64,000 nucleotides of DNA, taken from the NCBI GenBank assembly GCA_001314905.1, contig LJZT01000008.1, positions 1 through 64,000 of the forward strand. The letters run 5' to 3'. The DNA comes from Phormidium sp. OSCR. GTDB lineage: Bacteria; Cyanobacteriota; Cyanobacteriia; Cyanobacteriales; Geitlerinemataceae. Under the pieces are notes generated by a model. The model made no database searches and was not told the DNA's origin. It was given only the letters and a program-made list of their open reading frames with translations. Position 1 is the first letter of the stretch. Each line of letters starts with the position of its first letter. The translations under genes and the position numbers were made by a program. Of the stretch, positions 42,845-49,768 are shown one piece after another.

Positions 42845-44179
42845 TCAACTGTCTTCTAATTCTGAATCATTTGCTTCAGGGGAGGTGATTGGCGGTAGAA
42901 AATTGTTGGCGATCGCCTTGAGTTCAAGATAGAGTTTTTGGGCTCGTTCACGTAATTTTGTAGCTGGAGAAGGTCCTGGGTTCATTCCAACATGAGCAAT
43001 ATCATTTCTTAATTCCGTCATTTTTGACCAAGTTTTTGTTAATTCATCAATCCCTGGCAATTTTTCAAAGTCTTCGTCCAGTGAACAATTTTTGACTGGA
43101 CGCGGTTCTTTTTTACGAATCTCAGTGGCGTTGTTCAGGGCTAGTTCAACATCATTACGTCCACCATGCAACTGAAACATTGGTTTGTCAAAACGGAGAA
43201 CCAAGACCGAGATAATCCACTCTCGGGCTAATGTCACTGCTTGAACGATTTGGTCATGGGCTAAATACCAATCGATCATCTTAAGTTGCAACAAAAGGTT
43301 TGTCGCTAAAACGTCCCGGCTTTTGGGGTCATTTAAGGCAAACTGCCCCTGTTCTTCAATGATTCGATCAACCAGCAAGGTGAAGGGCTTGGCACGCTTT
43401 TCAAGCGTCGGCATAGCATCCCTCAGTCTTGATTCTAAATCGCAGGAAGCTTCCATAGTTTCAATCGGACGAGTGATTCCCAATGCTAGTGAAACCGATT
43501 CGATTGCCTCAGCCGCTTTAGTTAAATGGATACGAATGGGGCGTGTTTCAGGCTGATCTCGTAATTCTTGATTCGAGGGAATAACTTTTCTGAGAAGACT
43601 AGCTAAGTCTTTCCCATTTCCAGTTTTAATAAATTGGTCTGTTGCTGCTGTCCATTCCAATAAACCCACAATTGGCAGTAGATCAACAACTGGAGCTTCA
43701 TTCTTCCCTGGCTGAAATGCACCATAAACAATCCCCTCAATCTCAACGTTACGAACAACTCGTAGATAACTGACAGCAATTAAAGCTAGCACCGGGAGAG
43801 AACGGAAGCCATGAGTGATATCAAACAGGATGCGATCGCCCTCTTCAATATGTTCAGTAATCTTATCAAAAATCACCCAAATATCATTCTCATTGTGATT
43901 TTCTGGAATCTCTCGAATTGCTTGCAAGTCAACTCGTCCCGCCAAGCTGTCTTCGAGCATTTTCCAGTTCGATTGGGATAACTCTTCCGGTATTTTAAAC
44001 TCTGCGGTGGGTGTCAATAAGACATAGAGGGTATCAATTGGATAAAACTCGATTAAGGCTTCTTGAAAAAAACGAGTCGTTTTTAATTCTCCAGCAAGAC
44101 TTCGATAGTTGGTCTTACTATAACCCCTGGGATTAAAACCTAAAAATGAAATCGCCTTCAGCTTAGATTGAGATGTCAT
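42845..44179 (-). CDS. CARF-HEPN ribonuclease (Csx1/Csx2 family)
   Basis: 444 residues. The N-terminal CARF half has KAISFLGFNPRGYSKTNY and the DxTHG motif in RILFDITHGFRSLPVLAL (D120-G124), which binds cyclic oligoadenylate. The C-terminal half is helical and ends with the HEPN catalytic motif ELRNDIAHVGM (R391-x4-H396). It is the effector RNase switched on by Cas10 product, degrading RNA indiscriminately. It is the first gene of the operon, so it is made together with its activator. Confidence 0.9.
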   Translation of the reverse strand: MTSQSKLKAISFLGFNPRGYSKTNYRSLAGELKTTRFFQEALIEFYPIDTLYVLLTPTAEFKIPEELSQSNWKMLEDSLAGRVDLQAIREIPENHNENDIWVIFDKITEHIEEGDRILFDITHGFRSLPVLALIAVSYLRVVRNVEIEGIVYGAFQPGKNEAPVVDLLPIVGLLEWTAATDQFIKTGNGKDLASLLRKVIPSNQELRDQPETRPIRIHLTKAAEAIESVSLALGITRPIETMEASCDLESRLRDAMPTLEKRAKPFTLLVDRIIEEQGQFALNDPKSRDVLATNLLLQLKMIDWYLAHDQIVQAVTLAREWIISVLVLRFDKPMFQLHGGRNDVELALNNATEIRKKEPRPVKNCSLDEDFEKLPGIDELTKTWSKMTELRNDIAHVGMNPGPSPATKLRERAQKLYLELKAIANNFLPPITSPEANDSELEDS

Positions 44180-44513
44180 TCTGATGCCCCTCGGTAAAAT
44201 TTGTATAAAAAAGCAAGATGTAGAAATGCCAGTTTTTATAAACCGCTTCCCATAGGAATGGCTAGATGGCGATCGCCTTTCTCTGGCTCAGAAAGTCGAG
44301 TCTATCCGCAATCAGGGACTCGTCCCAAGTAACTTCACCGTATCAGCAATTCCCATCGTTTGGGCCGCACGATCGCCTTTTATTTAGATTTTACATTTCA
44401 TAACAGTATATCCCCCCTGGGATTCAGACACTGTCGCCAGTATACACCCCTGCTTGAAGAGGGGTCTTCTAATTTGAAGTCGATTCGAGGGGGGAAAGGT
44501 CTTTTTTAGATGA
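44180..44513. other. Leader region of the type III-D operon
   Basis: No CRISPR repeats and no coding frame. The minus strand has TATACT (near 44406) and TAAAAT (near 44393) as possible -10 boxes, and a small hairpin ACCCCT / AGGGGT (44446-44465). The promoter cannot be fixed by eye. Confidence 0.4.
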
Positions 44514-44566
44514 CAATTTGCCTCGGATGTCAAGCCCACATTGTCATAGAGTGCTGACAATACCGT
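44514..44566 (-). pseudogene. Uma2 C-terminal remnant
   Basis: The minus strand reads VLSALYDNVGLTSEAN, matching the end of the Uma2 protein at 58168 (LSVLYDNVNLPSEAN). Only about 16 codons remain. It lies downstream of the intact Uma2 gene at 44623, showing that the local Uma2 cluster was once larger. Confidence 0.6.
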
Positions 44567-44572
44567 TTAACC

Positions 44573-44617
44573 AGAAGCTGTGACACAGATCCCTAGAAGA
44601 TTAGTCTCCCGAATCGC
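44573..44617. repeat. Diverged copy of the 32.6-kb dispersed repeat
   Basis: AAGCTGTGACACAGATCCCT and the following bases to CTCCCGAATC align with AAGCCGTGACACGCACTCCG and CTCCCGAGATC at 32635-32676, in the same orientation. The two copies therefore lie at either end of the CRISPR operon. Confidence 0.5.
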
Positions 44618-44622
44618 TGAAC

Positions 44623-45195
44623 TCACCCCCAAACCCACTGTAAACGCACCACTAACCCCGGCAATACCCCCTCTCCCGAAAGAGTTTCCGGGTCGTCTAA
44701 ACATTGCACCGACTCTCCCGGACAATAGCGGTAAACCCGCCGCGCATCTGGGTCAAGCAACCACCCCAGTTGAGCGCCATTGTCGAGATATTCCTGCAAT
44801 TTCCCTTGCAGCATGGTTAAGCTGTCCGTCGGGGACTTCAACTCCGCTACAAAGTCAGGACACATCGCGGCAAACTTACGGCGTTCCGCCTCCGGGAGAC
44901 TTTGCCAACGTTCCATTCTAATCCAGGCAACATCGGGAGCGCGAATTGCACCATTGGGTAGGGTGAAGCCACTGGAGGAGTCAAAGGTGACACCGAGTTG
45001 ATCGTGCTGATTCCACATCCACAGTTGTGCAGCGAGTCCCAGGTTTTGTTGACCGGTTTGACTGGCGGAAGGGGCCATGGCAATGAGTTGACCTTGTGCG
45101 GTTCGTTCCAGGCGCAGGTCGGGGTTGTTTTGACAAAGTTCCCAGAACCTGTCATCACTCAAGTCTAGGGTGGGTTGGAGGTTAAGGGTAATCAT
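44623..45195 (-). CDS. Uma2 family endonuclease (left flank of defence cassette)
   Basis: 190 residues, start MITLNLQPTLDLSDDRFWEL. The catalytic set is present: IRAPDVAWIRMERW (Asp), PDFVAELKSPTDSLTMLQGKLQEY (Glu, Lys, Lys) and LGWLLDPDARRVYRY. Its start codon overlaps the remnant end of another Uma2 frame (LPSEANDES then TGA, sharing ATGA). The first 13 codons plus that remnant form the direct repeat found again at 58124. A restriction-like nuclease fold is certain; the role is not. Confidence 0.85.
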   Translation of the reverse strand: MITLNLQPTLDLSDDRFWELCQNNPDLRLERTAQGQLIAMAPSASQTGQQNLGLAAQLWMWNQHDQLGVTFDSSSGFTLPNGAIRAPDVAWIRMERWQSLPEAERRKFAAMCPDFVAELKSPTDSLTMLQGKLQEYLDNGAQLGWLLDPDARRVYRYCPGESVQCLDDPETLSGEGVLPGLVVRLQWVWG

Positions 45196-45220
45196 GATTC
45201 ATCGTTGGCTTCAGATGGCA
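45158..45220. repeat. Flanking direct repeat, left copy
   Basis: 63 bp matching 58124-58187 with about three substitutions and one indel. It spans the start of the Uma2 gene at 44623 (codons MITLNLQPTLDLS) and the end of a lost Uma2 gene (LPSEAN). The two copies are 12,966 bp apart in the same orientation and enclose the DUF499/DUF1156/helicase genes. Positions 45221-45327 carry only a diverged GTCATAGTTGAAGTCGTGAC repeat. Confidence 0.85.
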
Positions 45221-45327
45221 GGTTGTGGATTTAGTCGCTGCAAGAAGTCGGGGCTATCCGCACTATATCAACCTCTATCTGTCCATCCCCTCTCCCGTCA
45301 TAGTTGAAGTCGTGACCCCCACCTAAA

Positions 45328-48300
45328 TTATTCCTCAGCATCCAGGCTATCCGACTCCAGAGCCTGTTGCTCAAACTTTAACGTCTTGCAGTTCTCAAGC
45401 ACGGTTCGAGCCACATCCTCGGGAATCCCCTCTGGGATATCTGCATCAATGTCTAACGTGATTCGGACCTTAGCATTTTTCAAGGTGGTTAAATGTTGAA
45501 TGACCTCATCCGTCACCAGTCCTACATCCCGATTTAGCCGCAACGCATCCAGATTCACCGTTCCCCGAAATCGTCGTAAAACCGTTGGCGTTGGATTGGG
45601 ATTGTCTGCACCCCCATCTGATGAGGTCCCTCCCTGCGGCCAATCTCCCCCGCGTTCCCCAACTGTTGACCCTTTAGAGGTTTTTCCAGATGAGGTTTTT
45701 CCAGATATAGAACCCCGCTTTTGTTCCTCCTTTGCTCGCATTTCTTCGAGTTGTTTTTGGGCAATTGTGGGTTTAACAATTAAACAATTACGACTAATAC
45801 TCGGGCTAATTCCTGTCCCTGCTTTGAGTCCCTGATAGGTTCCTGTTTCTTCGTCAAACCCTTCGGCGTAGGCAAAATAATCCGTCCAAACGGTGGACAT
45901 AACGCCCGCCTCGATCGCCCCCAATAAAACCTGTTTATCTGTTAGTCGCGGTAAATAGAGATATTGGGTTAAGTATTTCCAGAGTTGTTCGAGGTCAATG
46001 TGATTGTTCTCCGGCCAGATAAACGTATCTAGAACTTCCAGACCTAAAACTTGGGGACTAAACGTATCCGATAAATCTTCCTCATGGGCCGCTTTCTGAC
46101 TCGCTCGCTGAATCATTGTTTGGGGACCTTGCAGACGGTTGGTTTTCCATTGAATCGCCCCCGTCGGCTCCGGTTGTTCTGGAACCAATAACCATTGATA
46201 GACCTCAGTGATGGAGTTGTTCACATCTTGGTCAACCTGTTGCCGTTTGGTGGTTGCTTGTTTCGTCTGATAGGGATCTAAGTTTAACTCATCCTTCTCA
46301 TCCAAAATTGCCGTCCAAGCTAGATATTGCGCGACTATCTTTTCCAATCCCTCCAACTTGGCCTTATCCCCCGCCAAAAATAAGAGGGTATTCTTGTAAT
46401 AGCGCGGACTGCTACCTTTATTGTTCAAGACCTCCTCAACCCAGTCCTGGGCAGGATTGTCGGCAGATGATTGTTTATCATAGGGAGACTCCGGCGGCAC
46501 AATAACCAGGCGCACCCCGGCATCGCGCTCATCGGGAATATCGCTGCTGGACTTTGGGGCCACATGAACTGCTGAAAACTGACCCCGATCGCGATCGCGC
46601 TTCAGTCGTTTTACCAGTTCTTCTAACACCAAATAGCGATCGCCCTCACTAAGAAATTGATGAGCGCGTTCCTGGGCCGTGCGGTTCACATTTGGCTGAG
46701 TCGAGACCCAGTAACGATTCCCATCCACATAAAGATAAGTCCCGCGATCGGTGAGTCGTCGCAGTGCATCCCCAAACGTGGCCACCGTCTCCCCCGGTTG
46801 CACACAGCCGAGGCGAATGCGACGTTCCTCTAAGCCGCGAGTGGCGGCCCGTAGGGTGGGGGCTGACCCCATATAAATGGTGCGCGTGACGCGACGACAA
46901 GCCGAATAGCGACCGAAATTCGGGTACTCGCGATCAATCGCCAGAGGTAACGAATTGGCTCCATCCACATCCTTGTCGATAATGGGAATCCAATTATCCT
47001 CTAAGTAGCGGGTCAGTTCCGACTGCACCTGGGAGTCATCCATCGGTACATTGCCCGGCATAATCATTAAACTGCTGTCATTGCGTTCCCAGAGGGTATG
47101 AATCACCTTCGCCATCAGCCGCAACACCCCCCGCGTGCGCTGAAACTTCTCTAAACTTGACCAGTCTGAATAGAGGCGATCGAATAACTCAGGATGAATC
47201 GGATACGCCTCTACCATCCGTCGCTTATAATCCGCCTCCTTGGTTTCCGTGGGGAACTCCTGACTTTGGCTGCGGTACATCTCCCAAAAGGCCTTAATCA
47301 CCGCATCCCGTTGCCTAAACAGGGTCGGGTCTTCACTCCCCTGAAACAACCGCCGTCGCACAATCTCAAAACTTTCCTCCGCACTGGCCGGCCGCCAGGG
47401 AGACTCCACCCGACCGATCGCATTCTTAAGGCGTTCCGTGGCTTCCTGTCCCTTGTCCCCCCCTTTCTCGATATCCGACGAGGGAATACTCACCACTAAT
47501 AAGGCATCTTTGGCATTCTTCGCCGACTCACTCAGAGTTTGCGCAAAGGTAAACTGAGTATCAAAACTGCCCCCCGCCAAATCCGCTTGGTCATGGAGTT
47601 GACGCGCATAGGCCACCCATTCATCAATCAGAATCAGACAAGGGGAAAAGCGGTTAAACAGTTGTTTGAGAGTATCGCCAGGATTCGTCGCCGTCTCGTC
47701 CGCCTCCCGTAGCATCTCATAGCCGGCTTCTCCTCCCAATTGCCAGGCCAGTTCCCCCCAGAGGGTTTTGATCAAGGGGGGACGGTTGCGCATCCCTTTG
47801 CCATAATCTTTGATGCCACTGGGGGGTAGTTTATTCCCCACCAACACCGCTAGATTGACATCTTGGGGAGGTTCCTTGAGATTGGTTTCCCGAAAAATCT
47901 CCTCCATCCCCGGTAAATCCTTAATCTGGAGTGCTTGACAGAGGTGATAGAGGGCTAACATGGCGTGGGTTTTACCGCCGCCGAAGTTGGTTTGTAACTC
48001 AATGACCGGATCGCCTCCCTGACCTGTTAAACGCCGTAAAGCATTGCTCAGAAGCTGTTTTAAGCCTTCTGTGAGATAGGTGCGGCCATAGAACTCTGTG
48101 GGGTCGCGATATTCGTCTGACCCTTCATCGAGGTAGACTTGCCAGAGGTCAGCGGCGAACTCCGCTTGTTGGAACTTCCCCGACGCCACATCGGGATGAG
48201 GCGTGACAATCTCGCGCCAGGGTTTGAGTCCGCTTTGGGGTTGGCCTTCCGTGGGGGTGATGGCAACTTTACGGCTTTCTCGTCGGGCCTCGGCTTCATA

Positions 48301-48729
48301 CCGCAACCGCATCAGTTCCTGTTTCTCTTTATCGACTTTGTTGGCTTCTGGGGCGGAAATGGCGGTTAATAAACGGGCGATGCTATCGAGGGCGCGATAG
48401 GCGTCATCGGTCGAAAAACTGGTTTGGTGCGCCCAGTCGTTGCGGGTATCCCGTAGTTCACTGACAATGCTGCGTTCTGAACGACCGAGGATTTGGCGAA
48501 AGATGTTGTTCCACTGGTCCCACATGAGGATGAGGAGGGCGGACACATCGTTGTCAAGAACCTCCTCGACGGATTTACGGGCCACATAGCTATCGGGGAG
48601 AGAGGCGGAGGCGGTGAGTAACCAGCGATCGCCATAATTGGCTTTCATTTCCCGTTCAATGAAGGGATAGAGTCCGTCTCGGAGGAGGCTGAGGGCGCGA
48701 CCGACTCGTTCGTGATTGCTGATAGCCAT
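45328..48729 (-). CDS. HEPN-DUF499 ATPase, predicted anti-phage protein
   Basis: 1133 residues. The N-terminal ~120 residues form a Swt1-like HEPN domain with the motif RDTRNDWAHQ (R96-x4-H101). The DUF499 P-loop domain follows: QTNFGGGKTHAMLALYHL (Walker A 250-255) and CLILIDEWVAYARQL (Walker B near 370), with an arginine-rich region later. DUF499 ATPases occur with DUF1156 methylases and SNF2 helicases in defence islands and are predicted, by comparative genomics, to act against phage. It is last in the minus-strand series of the cassette, 49 bp after the DUF2442 gene. Mechanism unproven. Confidence 0.85.
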   Translation of the reverse strand: MAISNHERVGRALSLLRDGLYPFIEREMKANYGDRWLLTASASLPDSYVARKSVEEVLDNDVSALLILMWDQWNNIFRQILGRSERSIVSELRDTRNDWAHQTSFSTDDAYRALDSIARLLTAISAPEANKVDKEKQELMRLRYEAEARRESRKVAITPTEGQPQSGLKPWREIVTPHPDVASGKFQQAEFAADLWQVYLDEGSDEYRDPTEFYGRTYLTEGLKQLLSNALRRLTGQGGDPVIELQTNFGGGKTHAMLALYHLCQALQIKDLPGMEEIFRETNLKEPPQDVNLAVLVGNKLPPSGIKDYGKGMRNRPPLIKTLWGELAWQLGGEAGYEMLREADETATNPGDTLKQLFNRFSPCLILIDEWVAYARQLHDQADLAGGSFDTQFTFAQTLSESAKNAKDALLVVSIPSSDIEKGGDKGQEATERLKNAIGRVESPWRPASAEESFEIVRRRLFQGSEDPTLFRQRDAVIKAFWEMYRSQSQEFPTETKEADYKRRMVEAYPIHPELFDRLYSDWSSLEKFQRTRGVLRLMAKVIHTLWERNDSSLMIMPGNVPMDDSQVQSELTRYLEDNWIPIIDKDVDGANSLPLAIDREYPNFGRYSACRRVTRTIYMGSAPTLRAATRGLEERRIRLGCVQPGETVATFGDALRRLTDRGTYLYVDGNRYWVSTQPNVNRTAQERAHQFLSEGDRYLVLEELVKRLKRDRDRGQFSAVHVAPKSSSDIPDERDAGVRLVIVPPESPYDKQSSADNPAQDWVEEVLNNKGSSPRYYKNTLLFLAGDKAKLEGLEKIVAQYLAWTAILDEKDELNLDPYQTKQATTKRQQVDQDVNNSITEVYQWLLVPEQPEPTGAIQWKTNRLQGPQTMIQRASQKAAHEEDLSDTFSPQVLGLEVLDTFIWPENNHIDLEQLWKYLTQYLYLPRLTDKQVLLGAIEAGVMSTVWTDYFAYAEGFDEETGTYQGLKAGTGISPSISRNCLIVKPTIAQKQLEEMRAKEEQKRGSISGKTSSGKTSKGSTVGERGGDWPQGGTSSDGGADNPNPTPTVLRRFRGTVNLDALRLNRDVGLVTDEVIQHLTTLKNAKVRITLDIDADIPEGIPEDVARTVLENCKTLKFEQQALESDSLDAEE

Positions 48730-48778
48730 AGGGGTGAGGGTGAGGTGAACACTACAAGAAATGGAAGTTTGGGTGCGG

Positions 48779-49048
48779 TTAAACTTGAGTTTTGGCTTGG
48801 GGAGATGGTGCGCCTCGTAACAGTCCTTCTGTGCTTAAATCTTCATCGAGGTCTGGCCAATGGATACCATACCCACCTCCACAGATTTGCCAAGTGTTTC
48901 GTTGTTCTGGGGTCCCGTTGAGGAGTTTGGGATACCAGACTAATGGCACTGTTATGGTTCTACCATCTATTAAGTCAACTCGGATACGGTCTGGGGTGAA
49001 GGAAACTTGTTTCACTCTTTCGTCAGCCTTGATTTGTGAAATACTCAT
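48779..49048 (-). CDS. DUF2442 protein
   Basis: 89 residues with VKQVSFTPDRIRVDLIDGRTITVPLVWYPKLL followed by IHWPDLDEDLSTEGLLRG, the classic DUF2442 sequence. Such proteins commonly sit beside DUF4160 in toxin-antitoxin-like pairs. It overlaps the DUF4160 gene by 26 bp and precedes DUF499 by 49 bp. Confidence 0.9.
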   Translation of the reverse strand: MSISQIKADERVKQVSFTPDRIRVDLIDGRTITVPLVWYPKLLNGTPEQRNTWQICGGGYGIHWPDLDEDLSTEGLLRGAPSPQAKTQV

Positions 49049-49265
49049 TCCAAGCCTCTGATAATCGTGTTTGATGGTTTTCTACAATATCTTGGATCTT
49101 TTTCAATTCTTTGGCGCTAAAACCCAGGTTTTTGGCTAATTCAACCGGGTTTAACCAGAATTTAGCCGAGAGTTCATTGCGATCAATATGAATGTGAGGC
49201 GGTTCATTCGGTTCATGGCTGTAAAAATAGAATCGATAGGGTCCCTGACGCAAAACAGTTGGCAT
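49023..49265 (-). CDS. DUF4160 protein
   Basis: 80 residues from the ATG at 49265 (MPTVLRQGPYRFYFYSHEPN), the usual DUF4160 start, then PPHIHIDRNELSAKFWLNPV and LKKIQDIVENHQTRLSEAWN. A start at 49307 is possible. It forms a translationally coupled pair with DUF2442; a toxin-antitoxin role is suspected for such pairs but is not established. Confidence 0.88.
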   Translation of the reverse strand: MPTVLRQGPYRFYFYSHEPNEPPHIHIDRNELSAKFWLNPVELAKNLGFSAKELKKIQDIVENHQTRLSEAWNEYFTNQG

Positions 49266-49320
49266 TTCTTTAGGGAATTTAGATTTATACCATTTTCCAA
49301 AATTCATGCCACAGATGGCT

Positions 49321-49351
49321 GTAGGGGCGAACCCTTGTGGTCGCCCTCCCC
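49321..49351. repeat. GTAGGGGCGA hairpin repeat
   Basis: The reverse complement of this stretch matches 4031-4057 with one change. It folds through GGGCGA / TCGCCC. It lies just upstream of the DUF4160 gene. The adjacent 49371-49471 shows nothing else. Confidence 0.7.
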
Positions 49352-49471
49352 CAGTGTTGATGTATAGCAAACATATCGAAAAATGGTATTAGGTGTAAAT
49401 CTATTGGCATCATCCTGTATTTTAATGGTTTCATTAGATGTTTTTAGATACTTGAAGTATAGGAGACAAAA

Positions 49472-49723
49472 TTATCGATAAATAGATTTATTATGGTGAA
49501 GAGAAGGATTATCTAATTTTCCCGGTATGGCATCATCTCCTAACGTTGCAAAGACTTCCCAAGCATCTTCATTATCGGTATTTTCCATGACAATTGGTGG
49601 GTTTCTAGAGCCAACTGGAGAAGATGGCATGGCCTGGTTGAGTTTGGCAACTAAAGCCTGTTGTTCGTCTTCCGGTAAGGAATGAATCACATCAATGATT
49701 GAATCGACTAATTTGCTGTTCAT
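49472..49723 (-). CDS. Small acidic protein, antitoxin-like
   Basis: 83 residues from the ATG at 49723 (MNSKLVDSIIDVIHSLPEDE). An N-terminal helix with EQQALVAKLNQAM and an acidic middle (ENTDNEDAWEVFATLGDDA) resemble cyanobacterial antitoxins of PIN or RelE type. No toxin partner is adjacent unless DUF4160/DUF2442 serve. It starts 46 bp after the DUF1156 stop. I do not recognise it further. Confidence 0.6.
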   Translation of the reverse strand: MNSKLVDSIIDVIHSLPEDEQQALVAKLNQAMPSSPVGSRNPPIVMENTDNEDAWEVFATLGDDAIPGKLDNPSLHHNKSIYR

Positions 49724-49768
49724 GATGGTATCTCGGTGACAACGGGGGGTGAACAAGACTGGCGATGC

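Noticed and set aside
44180-44513. Possible CRISPR array next to the type III-D operon
   Set aside because: No unit of 25-40 bp recurs; only small hairpins are present.
49308-49370. N-terminal extension of the DUF4160 protein
   Set aside because: It would translate the GTAGGGGCGA hairpin repeat; family members start at MPTVL.
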